DNA of 9,978 nucleotides, from contig JAADIK010000146.1 in the NCBI GenBank assembly GCA_013151365.1, positions 1 through 9,978 on the forward strand. Direction: 5' to 3'. Positions within the stretch are counted from its first letter, which is position 1. The number at the start of each line of letters is the position of its first letter. A program made the translations under genes and the position numbers. The notes under the pieces are model-generated. The model was not told where the DNA came from and searched no databases. It saw only the letters and a program-made list of their open reading frames with translations. The stretch is from Deltaproteobacteria bacterium. GTDB lineage: Bacteria > Desulfobacterota > Desulfobulbia > Desulfobulbales > Desulfobulbaceae. Below, piece after piece: positions 1 to 6,963 of the stretch.

Positions 1-744
1 AATAAAAGCGTAGCGAAAACTCTCAACAATTGAAACCATGGGATTCAGGATATAATAAGGCCGGAGCCAGTCCGGAACCTGGCTCAGCGGATAGACGACC
101 GGCGTTGCATACATCCAGAGTTGAACGACAAAACTCATGGCAAACCGGAGGTCCTTGTATTTGGTTGTCAGGGATGAGATGAGAATGCCCGTCCCCATAC
201 CGAAAAGAGCCATCTGCAGCAACAGTACCGGCAGCCCGAGGATCCAGAGATTGGGCCTGATCGGCGCACCTTTCATCATGAAATAAAAGTAGAAAGCGAG
301 ATAGAGTGCGAGTTGAATGGCAAACTGCAGCAGGTTGACAATAACCCCGGACAGGGGCATGGTCAGCCGGGGGAAATAGACCTTGCCGAAAATAGAGGCG
401 TTGGTGTTGAACGTATCGGAAGTCCGTCCCAGGCACGATGCGAAATAGGCCCATACTACGTTGCCGGACATGTAAAATAAAAAAGGCGGGATATTATCGG
501 TCGGGATCTTGGCGACCTTGCCGAAAATAATCGTAAAGACAATCGTTGTAAAAAGCGGTTGTATAATATACCAGAGCGGCCCCAGGATGGTCTGTTTGTA
601 AAAGGTAACAAAGTCACGCTTGACAAACAGAAAAATAAGGTCGCGATAGCGCCAGAGTTCACCAAGATCGATATCAAACCAACCGGTTTTCGGCCTGATT
701 ACTAAATCCCATTGCTGTTCGTTCTCTGCTTTTATGCTACTCAT
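1..744 (-). CDS. wzm: ABC-2 type polysaccharide export permease, Wzm-like (3' end off the left edge)
   Basis: Inner-membrane permease of the ABC-transporter-dependent export pathway, which moves lipid-linked O-antigen or capsule glycan across the membrane with a Wzt-type ATPase. I translated it by hand: 248 codons from the ATG at 744 to the window edge with no stop. The family usually runs about 260-290 residues, so only the last membrane helix should be missing. Visible features are the amphipathic N-terminal segment GWFDIDLGELWRYRDLIFLF (21-40), the coupling-helix-like KRDFVTFYKQTILGPLW (42-58), hydrophobic helices near 60-75, 90-105, 130-158 and 168-192, and the C-terminal YKDLRFAMSFVVQLW plus YATPVVYPL (196-220), all characteristic of this family. 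An in-frame TAG lies four codons upstream and this is the only ATG after it, so the start is fixed. No good Shine-Dalgarno is visible. GC in a sampled line is about 47%, lower than the glycosyltransferase genes. It follows the regulator by 39 bases. Confidence 0.9.
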   Translation of the reverse strand, partial: MSSIKAENEQQWDLVIRPKTGWFDIDLGELWRYRDLIFLFVKRDFVTFYKQTILGPLWYIIQPLFTTIVFTIIFGKVAKIPTDNIPPFLFYMSGNVVWAYFASCLGRTSDTFNTNASIFGKVYFPRLTMPLSGVIVNLLQFAIQLALYLAFYFYFMMKGAPIRPNLWILGLPVLLLQMALFGMGTGILISSLTTKYKDLRFAMSFVVQLWMYATPVVYPLSQVPDWLRPYYILNPMVSIVESFRYAFI

Positions 745-783
745 GAGTATCGTCTATTGAGCCCAAGTGGTTCCCGCCACTCG

Positions 784-1299
784 TCACGTTTTATTTATTT
801 TCGAAAGAAGCCGGACCAGGGGATTGCCGAGAATGCTGTTAAGCCGTTTCTGCAGTTTCTTGGCCCGCCCCACCCGCTGCCGGAGGAATTTGAGGTCCGG
901 GAGTTCATCAGGCTCTATTTCAGCACTACCAAGGAGTTCCAAGGTGCCGTCAAGCTCGTTTCCGAACTGTTGAATTTTCTGGTGCACGATGGCCAATAGT
1001 CCCTGTTGCAGGGCACTGGCAATATTATCGGCACTGCGATAATATTTTTTCCTCTCCCCTTTCATCCAGACCCGCCGGACCAGGCCCAGCTGCTCAAGCT
1101 GGCGGGCGGCAACACTGACCGATGCTTTGCTGAGGCCGAGTTCGGCCTCCAGCACATCAAGGGAACATTCACCGGGCTGGAGATAAAGATACACAAGCAC
1201 CTGGCCGACAATCCGGCCAAGGCCGAGATCCTGGGAGGTGCGACCACCTGTTTCAACCAGCCTTGTTCTGGCTTGCGTTATGACATCCGCCCTGTTCAT
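784..1299 (-). CDS. GbsR/MarR-type winged-helix transcriptional regulator
   Basis: A 171-residue predicted DNA-binding protein. Residues 28-48 (GRIVGQVLVYLYLQPGECSL) match the opening of the GbsR-type winged helix. The HTH follows, with SLDVLEAELGLSKASVSVAA (46-65) containing the recognition helix, then RQLEQLGLVRRV and the basic wing WMKGERKKYY (78-87). The C-terminal half is helical and charged, and probably dimerises. Length fits the GbsR family (about 170-185). Known members act mainly as repressors, some sensing choline or osmolytes; the ligand here cannot be read from the sequence. The ATG at 1299 has only a weak purine stretch (GAAAG) upstream. The gene sits 84 bases downstream of a GT4 gene and 39 bases upstream of wzm, so it probably shares a transcript with the exporter. 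An AT-rich region with repeated half-sites lies directly upstream and suggests autoregulation. The family call is firm; the target genes are inferred. Confidence 0.85.
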   Translation of the reverse strand: MNRADVITQARTRLVETGGRTSQDLGLGRIVGQVLVYLYLQPGECSLDVLEAELGLSKASVSVAARQLEQLGLVRRVWMKGERKKYYRSADNIASALQQGLLAIVHQKIQQFGNELDGTLELLGSAEIEPDELPDLKFLRQRVGRAKKLQKRLNSILGNPLVRLLSKINKT

Positions 1300-1301
1300 T
1301 T

Positions 1302-1339
1302 TAAACTTTCACAAAATATTAAAAGTTAAAAAACTTAAA
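1302..1339 (-). promoter_or_regulatory. AT-rich candidate operator/promoter upstream of the GbsR-like gene
   Basis: Just upstream of the regulator's ATG is a very AT-rich stretch inside otherwise GC-rich DNA. It holds three related half-sites on the plus strand: AACTTT (1304-1309), AAAGTT (1322-1327) and AACTTA (1332-1337). The first two form a perfect 6-bp inverted repeat with a 12-base spacer. AAGTT (1323-1327) and AACTT (1332-1336) form a perfect 5-bp inverted repeat around AAAA. Such an arrangement suits a dimeric winged-helix regulator and probably overlaps the promoter, although I see no strong -35/-10 pair. The repeats are seen; the operator role is inferred, and AT-rich DNA yields such repeats easily. 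Confidence 0.4.
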
Positions 1340-1383
1340 CCATATTGCCGGAGATAGTGCAACTGTTTTCCGAAAGGTTTCCC

Positions 1384-2547
1384 TTATGGGCGGGCGAGAC
1401 GGGTCAGGATTTCCATGGTCTGCCGTGCGGACCGGGACCAGGTAAACGATGCGGCCCATTGCCGGGCTCGGCGGACATGCTCCTGCCTGGCCGCCGGATC
1501 CAGGTGCAGGACCTGGACGATACTCCGGACCAGGTCCTCCGGGGTCAGCCCGTCGAGGTAAATCGCGTGCGGACCGCCGACCTCGGGGATTGAGGCCATG
1601 CGGGTGGTGACCACCGGCGTGCCGGCCATCATGGCTTCCAGGACAGGCAGGCCGAAACCTTCGTAAGCCGACGGCAGCACAAAGCAGGCGGCGCCCCGGT
1701 ACAGGCCCTTGAGTTCCGCCCGGCTCAGACCCTGCAGACGATGGACCCTTTCAGAAGACCCGGCAAAACGGGCCAGGCTTTCCTCCAGGGCCGTCTCGCC
1801 GCGCCTGGGACTGCCGACCAGAACCAGGTGATGCGGAATCCGTTCGCCGGCAAGACGCAGGGCATCGACCAGCAGGTGGACATTTTTGTGCGGATAGGTA
1901 TGGGCCACGCAGAGAAGATAAGGCTGCCGCCCAGGTTGGAATCCGCCCGGCCCCCTCTTTCGCCCCTGCCGGTCCGGGCCGTCCGGCGCGGCGAAATCTT
2001 CAGCAACCCCTTCGTGAACGGCGAAGACCTTGGCCGCCGGGGCAAAACCGTAGCGCAGGATTTCCTGCCGGGCGAATTCGGACACGGTAATGACCGCCCG
2101 GCATCGGCGGCAGGCCGAACGGACCAGGAAGTTCAGGGTGAGCCGTTCAAGAAAACTCAGGTCTTCAGGGTGACTTTTGTACTGCAGGTCATGGATGGTC
2201 ACCGCCTGCGGACAGGCTGACAGCAATGGCGCCGTATAGCCGGGAGACCAGAGCACATCGACGCCGCTGCGTAAAACGGCCGCCGGCAGCCAGAGCTGCT
2301 CCAGGATAATGCGCAACGGCCTGTTGGCCGCCCTGAAACCAAGCCGCTGATATGCAACATTCGGGAAGCGGCCATACTCCTGCCGCAAGAGGTTGTGATT
2401 GTCACGGCTGGTAAAGAGCAGCAGCGAAACATCCGGGTGCGCCGAGGCCATGGCCCGGAGCGACTGCCGCAGGTATGTTTCGGATCCCCCCACGTCTCCG
2501 GGAACCATGAACAGCGTATTCACGCCGATGCGCAGCCGGCCGGTCAT
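1384..2547 (-). CDS. GT4-family (GT-B fold) glycosyltransferase
   Basis: A 387-residue cytoplasmic glycosyltransferase that should transfer a sugar from a nucleotide donor to a growing lipid-linked glycan. The N-terminal Rossmann half opens with RIGVNTLFMVPGDVGGSETY (6-25), where the glycine pair marks the acceptor/donor loop; THDL-like TIHDL is at 117-121. The C-terminal half has LLCVAHTYPHKN (211-222) and the GT4 signature EGFGLPVLE (296-304), an EX7E motif, followed by AMMAGTPVVTT. The overall pattern resembles mannosyltransferases of O-antigen clusters, but donor and linkage cannot be read. The frame stays open upstream to an ATG at 2670, giving 428 residues. I prefer 2547 because it has a Shine-Dalgarno (AAGGA, 4-base spacer), conserved similarity begins there, and ATGA overlaps the stop of the GT2 gene, implying translational coupling. 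It ends 84 bases before the regulator. Confidence 0.9.
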   Translation of the reverse strand: MTGRLRIGVNTLFMVPGDVGGSETYLRQSLRAMASAHPDVSLLLFTSRDNHNLLRQEYGRFPNVAYQRLGFRAANRPLRIILEQLWLPAAVLRSGVDVLWSPGYTAPLLSACPQAVTIHDLQYKSHPEDLSFLERLTLNFLVRSACRRCRAVITVSEFARQEILRYGFAPAAKVFAVHEGVAEDFAAPDGPDRQGRKRGPGGFQPGRQPYLLCVAHTYPHKNVHLLVDALRLAGERIPHHLVLVGSPRRGETALEESLARFAGSSERVHRLQGLSRAELKGLYRGAACFVLPSAYEGFGLPVLEAMMAGTPVVTTRMASIPEVGGPHAIYLDGLTPEDLVRSIVQVLHLDPAARQEHVRRARQWAASFTWSRSARQTMEILTRLARP

Positions 2548-3377
2548 GGCGTCCTTTCCCCGTCCCGGGTTTTCCCGGCCCGCAGTCGCCGCAGCCCGGA
2601 CATGGCAAAATAAGCGGACACTATCCCCCACCTGACAAAATAATGAATGAGCGCCTGCGGGCTGAACCAACCGGCGTCCCGGGCCGCCGCCTGGAACTCT
2701 TCCTTGAATTGCGCCCCGAAATGAAGCCCGCTTATGGAACCTTCGTGCCAGCGAAAGGCGGCCACCGGGCCGCCCGGGATGCGCACGCCGCCCCCCAGCC
2801 GCCAGAGCCGGAGAATGAATTCATAATCCCAGGCCGCCTGCAGGTCTTCCCGCAACCCCCCTGCCCGCTCCAGGGCGCTGCGGCGAAAAAACACGGCCGG
2901 CTGGGAAATGTAATTGATACACTGGTAGGTGAACCTGGATGACAGCGGGAAAAAGAACTCCTTGAATCGGGTGATCCCCTGCCGGATCTCGGACGAGCCG
3001 GCGTCAACAATGGGACAGGAACCAAAGCAGAACGAGGCCGCCGGGTTCCGGGCCAGACACTCTGCCGCCCTCTGCAGGGCCAGCGGGAAGTAGCGGTCAT
3101 CGCCGTTGAGCCAGGCCACGATCTCCCCGGTTGCCAGGGCCAACCCCTTATTGATCGCATTGGCAGGGCCGGTATCCGGTTCAATCAGCAGGCGGGAAAT
3201 CTCACTCCGGTATCGTGACAGAATTTCATGTGAATGATCACGGCTGTCACCGTCGACCACGATATATTCCAGCTCAACTCCACGGCCGCGCTGGCTGATG
3301 ACGCTTTTCAGCGTCTCTTCCAGGAAAACCGCGCCGTTATAGTTGGGTGTGATAATGGAAAAACGGATGATATTCAC
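2544..3377 (-). CDS. GT2-family (GT-A fold) glycosyltransferase, WcaA-like
   Basis: A 277-residue inverting-type glycosyltransferase, probably cytoplasmic at the membrane face, adding a sugar to the polysaccharide repeat. The GT-A opening FSIITPNYNGAVFLEETL (6-23) is followed by EYIVVDGDSRDHS (37-49), DTGPANAINKGLALATGEI (68-86) and the DXD-type metal/nucleotide site WLNGDDRYF (89-97). ISQPAVFFRRSAL (157-169), WDYEFILRLWRLG (183-195) and RWHEGSIS (209-216) are the conserved acceptor-side elements. The start is GTG, and an in-frame TAG directly abuts it, so it cannot be extended; no independent Shine-Dalgarno is evident. That suggests translation was once coupled to an upstream gene (see the repeat at 3395-3430). 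Its stop overlaps the next GT4 start by ATGA. The sugar specificity is unknown. Confidence 0.9.
   Translation of the reverse strand: MNIIRFSIITPNYNGAVFLEETLKSVISQRGRGVELEYIVVDGDSRDHSHEILSRYRSEISRLLIEPDTGPANAINKGLALATGEIVAWLNGDDRYFPLALQRAAECLARNPAASFCFGSCPIVDAGSSEIRQGITRFKEFFFPLSSRFTYQCINYISQPAVFFRRSALERAGGLREDLQAAWDYEFILRLWRLGGGVRIPGGPVAAFRWHEGSISGLHFGAQFKEEFQAAARDAGWFSPQALIHYFVRWGIVSAYFAMSGLRRLRAGKTRDGERTP
2552..2556 (-). promoter_or_regulatory. Ribosome binding site deciding the GT4 start at 2547
   Basis: AAGGA on the minus strand lies four bases before the ATG at 2545-2547. It supports this start over the in-frame ATG at 2670, which would add 41 residues translated from within the GT2 gene. 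Confidence 0.65.
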
Positions 3378-3394
3378 CTATCCGAGCGTATTCA

Positions 3395-3430
3395 TGTTGC
3401 GCCGGAGTTTCAGACAAAAAACGCCGGCGG
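3395..3430. repeat. Direct repeat copy A, next to the GT2 start
   Basis: The 20-base string TGTTGCGCCGGAGTTTCAGA (3395-3414) recurs exactly at 4857-4876. After a few mismatches and a one-base indel, CGCC(G/A)GCGG also matches (3422-3430 against 4885-4893). On the minus strand, in the frame of the upstream membrane-protein gene, copy A reads LKLRRNMNTLG then TAG, and the TAG abuts the GT2 GTG start. It therefore looks like a stranded remnant of that gene's original 3' end. Confidence 0.8.
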
Positions 3431-3486
3431 TGTTTCTATTCAAGTTTCGGGCGGTTCTTGAACGCCAACCCGGCAGTTTTCCCGTA

Positions 3487-4650
3487 TTATGTCCCTGAAA
3501 TTTGCGTTGGTTCAACCTGCAGGAGCTTCGGCAATTCTGCCAAAGCCTTTTCAATCGGAATTAGGGTTATGTTTTCTATGAACATTTCTTTATCGCCGCC
3601 ATAAAACATATACAGGGTCGCCTGAGGGTAATCCCGGGCAAAGGCCTTGAGCCCTTTAAGTTCCTTGATACGAATTTTTGCTGCCCGCTTCACCTCAATG
3701 GCGACCAGGCCCGATTCGCCGTATAGGATAAAATCAACCTCCTGGCCATTTGCTGTTCGCCAATAGTAAAGGTCGTAACCAAGTCTGTGCAATCCATTGA
3801 CAGCCATCAATTCCTGAAAAACCAACGTTTCCAGGGCCGTGCCTTCTATCTCCTCTGGTCTGTCGAGAGGTCCCTTGGGCCTGATAGTCCGATAAACCCC
3901 CACGTCAAACAAGTAAAATTTTGGATGGCCGACCATTCTCCTTTTTGCCCGCTTGGTGAATACCGGTAACCGATGTGCCAGTAGCAAATCTTCAAGGATA
4001 AAAAAATATTGTTCTACAAGCTTACGATTTGCCCGGCATTCTCTGGCCACTTCAGTGATATTCAGGATTGCGGCCTGAGAAAAACTGGCCGCTTCCAAAA
4101 ACCTGGCAAATACCTGCAGATTTCTGGTCAAACCTTCCAGCTGCACCTCTTCCCGGAGATAGGTTCGGATGTAACTTGCCAGGTAGTCGGCAGGGTCCGG
4201 TTCCGAATAGATGGCCGGAAGATGACCAAACTGCAAGGAAGTGCGGAGGGAGAAATCCTGCCCGAGTTCTTCCGTGGTCAGAGGATACATAAAGCGGGTT
4301 AAAGCCCTCCCAGCCAGAAGATTCACACCTTTGGCCCGCAGTTTCCTTGCACTGGAACCGGTAAGGATGAACTGTATTTTCCTTTGCTCAATAAGTCGAT
4401 GAACCTCATTAAGCAGATCCGGTATGCGTTGCACTTCATCAATAATTACCCAGTCGGAAAATGCGGGCGGAATCATCTGTGCCAGCCTGGAAGGAGAGGC
4501 AAGCAGCAGGCTGTAAAGCTCCGATTCCAGCAGATCAATATATAGCGCCGATGGAAACACCTGTTGCAGCCAGGTTGTTTTACCGGTAGCCCGGGGACCA
4601 AAGAGAAAAAAGCTCTTTGCCTTGGGAAATGTTATGATTCTGGAGTACAT
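3487..4650 (-). CDS. AAA+ ATPase with C-terminal DUF4143 domain (COG1373-like)
   Basis: A 387-residue predicted ATPase of the family often annotated 'ATP-binding protein' with DUF4143. The typical N-terminus SFFLFGPRATGKTT contains Walker A (G18-K24-T25); Walker B is WVIIDEVQRIP (67-77, D71/E72); a sensor-like FILTGSSARKLR is at 94-105. A helical region near 185-225 resembles a winged helix. The C-terminal part has YYWRTANGQEVDFIL (295-309) and LVAIEVKRA (315-323), the D...ExK arrangement seen in DUF4143 and reminiscent of PD-(D/E)XK folds. Length is normal and the gene looks intact. The cellular role of this family is not established, though it is numerous in many anaerobes and archaea. Nothing links it to polysaccharide synthesis: composition is more AT-rich, it has its own upstream region, and it is flanked by direct repeats. 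The ATG at 4650 matches the family's usual start, although the GGAG upstream is only two bases away. Confidence 0.92.
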   Translation of the reverse strand: MYSRIITFPKAKSFFLFGPRATGKTTWLQQVFPSALYIDLLESELYSLLLASPSRLAQMIPPAFSDWVIIDEVQRIPDLLNEVHRLIEQRKIQFILTGSSARKLRAKGVNLLAGRALTRFMYPLTTEELGQDFSLRTSLQFGHLPAIYSEPDPADYLASYIRTYLREEVQLEGLTRNLQVFARFLEAASFSQAAILNITEVARECRANRKLVEQYFFILEDLLLAHRLPVFTKRAKRRMVGHPKFYLFDVGVYRTIRPKGPLDRPEEIEGTALETLVFQELMAVNGLHRLGYDLYYWRTANGQEVDFILYGESGLVAIEVKRAAKIRIKELKGLKAFARDYPQATLYMFYGGDKEMFIENITLIPIEKALAELPKLLQVEPTQISGT

Positions 4651-4715
4651 AACTCCATTTTACATAGTTTTATGGAAATGTCGAGGGAAAATAAACTATC
4701 TTTGCTGCTCTTTGC

Positions 4716-4743
4716 AGTATAATAGGACGCTGATGCATGCGAA
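4716..4743 (-). promoter_or_regulatory. Candidate sigma70-type promoter for the ATPase gene
   Basis: On the minus strand TTCGCA (4743-4738, four of six matches to the -35 consensus) and TATACT (4721-4716, close to a -10) are 16 bases apart, about 65 bases before the ATPase ATG. The 197-base stretch 4651-4847 otherwise holds only AT-rich leader sequence and the end of the membrane-protein gene. The spacing and -10 are reasonable, but this is a by-eye match. Confidence 0.35.
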
Positions 4744-4839
4744 CTGGTCACAGGGTGTGAAACTCTACGCTATTCCTTACCTCCAACCTGTAAGCCGCAT
4801 TCATTCCATGGAAGCACCATGCAGAAACACGACTGCTGC

Positions 4840-6918
4840 TTATCTCCCACGCAAAGTGTTGCGCCGGAGTTTCAGATCGAAAAACGCCAGCGGCAGGACG
4901 AAATAGAGACCGAAATAGAAAAAATAATAGTAACGCCAGTTAAAAATACGCGGAAAGACCAGGGCAATGGCGCCGATAAAAAGAAAGCTGCTATACAGGG
5001 CCGTGTTGGGAAACCGCCGGAAAAGAAGCATGAACAGGGGAATAAGCGGCAGCATGTAAAGCGGGTCCCAGACCAGGTAGTACCAGGGCTTCTCGTAGGT
5101 TTTCCAATAGAGACGCATGGCGGCGTCCCGCAGGCGGGGAAACGGCGCTTCCTGCTTGACATAGGGATAGACGTCGTTGAAGCCGACCCGCTTGAGAAAA
5201 CCGTAGGCGAAACGATCGTGGAGGTAATAATGCCAGCGGTCCGAGACCGTGCCTTTCTTGTTCATATCAAAGATGTCGAAATACTCCCTTGCCGTCCGCA
5301 CCAGCTGCCGGTCCAAGGGCGTCCTGGTAATCTCCTGCAGGTAACCGAGCGAGTTATGATAGATGAACTGCGAGCGCAGCATCCGGCCCGGCCGGTGCAT
5401 GGCCAGCAGCAGACCACCCGCGGCCAGGGTGCAGACGACAATGACGGCCAGAACCTTTTTCAGGCTGACAAGCCTCAGAACCATCATGTAAACGGGCACA
5501 GCGGCGAGGTAAACGATACCGTTATAGCGAAACATGACCGGGGCGAGGTAGAGAAGAAACAGGGCCGCCTTGGCCTGCAGGGAAAGATGGAGCTGCCCGG
5601 CCCGGCGCTGATTGTACAGGTAGACCAGGGCGCAACCCCAGAACACCACCTGCAGGGCGAAAGGGATATCCTTCCACAGAATCACGTTGTACAGGCCGAC
5701 GGGGATGGAGCAGACAACGAGCAGGTAACAGGGAACCAGCAGCACCAGCGATACGCCCCGGCGCCGGAGCGCGAAAAAAAAGGCGGCGACCAACCAGGAA
5801 ACGAGCAAAATCTGGGCAATCGGCACCACTGCGACATTGTTCCAGATATGCATGAGGTACATGTAAAAGACGAAATTCAGCACCGGGTGACCATTGGTGA
5901 AAACCCCGGGCAGCATGGCCGCCCGCCATATCTTGAGGGAATCCACCGACATGACTCCGGGCCAGAAAGCAGCCAGCCAGACGGAGTAACCGGTAACGGC
6001 GCCCAGGAAAAACAACCAGAACAGGGAGCGCCCCTGCGCCGTAAACACCCCGGCCAGGCCGCCGCTTCGTTGCAGGAACTGAAAACAGGCGATCAGCATC
6101 CAGGTCGTCAAGGCCGCGAAGCCCACCTCCAGCAGAAACTGCGACGGATAGAGGTAGCGCTTCAGGTCTTTGTTCATATCCGTGAAGGACACCCGGGACA
6201 GCGGCTCGTTACGGTTAACCGCGAACGACTGCACCCCGCGCGCGCTTTTCAGCGTGACCGAGGAGAGGAAAACCGGCCGGCCGGCGCTGCGGTTCACAAT
6301 TACCAACTGCTTCACGGCATAGCGGGGCATATTCATGGCCACGGTAAACCGGCCTCCGGGACCCACAACCCAGTAATCGAAGCTGCGGGTCTCGGTTATG
6401 GTACCGGCGGCGTAGAGATCGTGTATCTTGGTGACCCCGTCTACCGTAATTGCCACCTTGCCGAAATAATAACTGGTGGTCAGGTCAAGCCGGATATGTT
6501 GCCTGGCCCGGGCGGTGAACTGAATACTATCTCCCTTTTTCGTCAGGTGAAAGCCCATCCTGTCCCGCAGGATCGTCTGCCGTCTTATCTTCGCCAGGTC
6601 AAACTTGTGACCATCAAGATAGACGGCGTGGATCTCGACGGCCGTACTCAGCGAGCCGGGATCTTTTTCGCCCAGGGCGCGAATGGTTATCCGGTGCATC
6701 CCCGTCTCATCGGCGGCTACCGTGTTAAGGGGAAAGCGTTGTGATTCATAGGAGTTGAAACCGCTGCCGGAATCCCACTTGACCTCCAGGTCGGCTTGCA
6801 TGGCCGGCGCCGTTCCCTGGATGATCAACCGGGCCGGGGCGTACCAGCCGGTGCCGAAGACAAAATAAAGGAGCAGGGCGGCAAAAAGGGTGATGACGGC
6901 AAAAATACGGGAGACCAT
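4840..6918 (-). CDS. Polytopic membrane protein, GT-C-like, with a large N-terminal extracytoplasmic domain
   Basis: A 692-residue membrane protein. One helix (3-22) is followed by a mostly beta, non-membrane region of about 235 residues (24-258), then about 12 hydrophobic segments (roughly 261-281, 300-319, 346-383 as two, 389-410, 417-435, 449-505 as three, 620-635, 641-655, 664-680). The core has FWPGVMSVDS (318-327), NGHPVLN (342-348) and LWKDIPFAL (414-422). These resemble the P-G-(I/V)-M-S-x-D-S, H-P and W-K-D-x-P-F elements I associate with DUF6020-type proteins, probable GT-C glycosyltransferases using polyprenyl-phosphate sugars. The acidic residue after the first core helix (D326) is where GT-C enzymes place their catalytic site. 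The frame opens upstream at a TTG (6957), but I choose the ATG at 6918, which has AAGG six bases upstream and begins directly with the membrane helix. The gene's 3' end carries a direct repeat shared with the GT2 leader. It may modify the glycan outside the cytoplasm; the exact function is unknown. Confidence 0.82.
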   Translation of the reverse strand: MVSRIFAVITLFAALLLYFVFGTGWYAPARLIIQGTAPAMQADLEVKWDSGSGFNSYESQRFPLNTVAADETGMHRITIRALGEKDPGSLSTAVEIHAVYLDGHKFDLAKIRRQTILRDRMGFHLTKKGDSIQFTARARQHIRLDLTTSYYFGKVAITVDGVTKIHDLYAAGTITETRSFDYWVVGPGGRFTVAMNMPRYAVKQLVIVNRSAGRPVFLSSVTLKSARGVQSFAVNRNEPLSRVSFTDMNKDLKRYLYPSQFLLEVGFAALTTWMLIACFQFLQRSGGLAGVFTAQGRSLFWLFFLGAVTGYSVWLAAFWPGVMSVDSLKIWRAAMLPGVFTNGHPVLNFVFYMYLMHIWNNVAVVPIAQILLVSWLVAAFFFALRRRGVSLVLLVPCYLLVVCSIPVGLYNVILWKDIPFALQVVFWGCALVYLYNQRRAGQLHLSLQAKAALFLLYLAPVMFRYNGIVYLAAVPVYMMVLRLVSLKKVLAVIVVCTLAAGGLLLAMHRPGRMLRSQFIYHNSLGYLQEITRTPLDRQLVRTAREYFDIFDMNKKGTVSDRWHYYLHDRFAYGFLKRVGFNDVYPYVKQEAPFPRLRDAAMRLYWKTYEKPWYYLVWDPLYMLPLIPLFMLLFRRFPNTALYSSFLFIGAIALVFPRIFNWRYYYFFYFGLYFVLPLAFFDLKLRRNTLRGR
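4857..4893. repeat. Direct repeat copy B, inside the 3' end of the membrane-protein gene
   Basis: Partner of the copy at 3395-3430, 1462 bases away. Here the repeat encodes PLAFFDLKLRRN near the C-terminus of the 692-residue membrane protein. After the shared bases this copy continues to TLRGR and a TAA, while copy A continues to MNTLG and a TAG. The current last five residues may therefore be a new tail supplied by the inserted segment. Confidence 0.8.
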
Positions 6919-6924
6919 GTTGAA

Positions 6925-6928
6925 CCTT
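6925..6928 (-). promoter_or_regulatory. Ribosome binding site supporting the membrane-protein start at 6918
   Basis: AAGG on the minus strand lies six bases before the ATG at 6916-6918. This favours the ATG over the longer TTG-initiated frame starting at 6957. Confidence 0.5.
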
Positions 6929-6963
6929 GGACCTGACTCGGAGCGGTTACTTTGCAATTAATC

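Larger units (their letters stand above)
3415..4856. mobile_element. Putative inserted segment carrying the AAA+ ATPase gene, bounded by direct repeats
   Basis: About 1.44 kb lies between the two copies of the 20-base repeat and holds one gene with its own likely promoter. Sampled lines inside it run about 45-52% GC, against about 65% in a sampled line of the membrane-protein gene. It interrupts what looks like a contiguous run of polysaccharide genes. I see no transposase, integrase or terminal inverted repeats, so this is not a classical insertion sequence. Gene acquisition by illegitimate or repeat-mediated recombination, or loss of a larger element, would also fit. The repeats and composition are seen; insertion is inferred. 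Confidence 0.45.

Noticed and set aside
23..677. Minus-strand open frames at 23-454 and 456-677
   Set aside because: They are in the wrong frame. A third minus-strand frame runs unbroken from 744 to the edge and encodes the ABC-2 permease.
766..781. Small inverted repeat AGTGG/CCACT between the regulator and wzm
   Set aside because: Only five base pairs and no T-run; too short to support a regulatory call.
2548..2670. N-terminal extension of the GT4 gene to an ATG at 2670
   Set aside because: The extra 41 residues lie wholly inside the GT2 coding region and lack glycosyltransferase similarity. The ATG at 2547 has a Shine-Dalgarno and an ATGA overlap.
3431..3486. Possible terminator after the ATPase gene (GGCGTTC...GAACCGCC, around 3450-3466)
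   Set aside because: The stem has a bulge and no T-run follows on the minus strand, so it does not qualify as an intrinsic terminator.
3415..4856. A classical insertion sequence around the ATPase gene
   Set aside because: No transposase reading frame and no matching terminal inverted repeats were found at the segment ends; only direct repeats are present.
4819..6744. A 641-codon open frame on the plus strand
   Set aside because: It lies entirely antisense to the membrane-protein gene. Its product is rich in Q, H, G and R with no recognisable domain or hydrophobic core, as expected from the complement of GC-rich codons.
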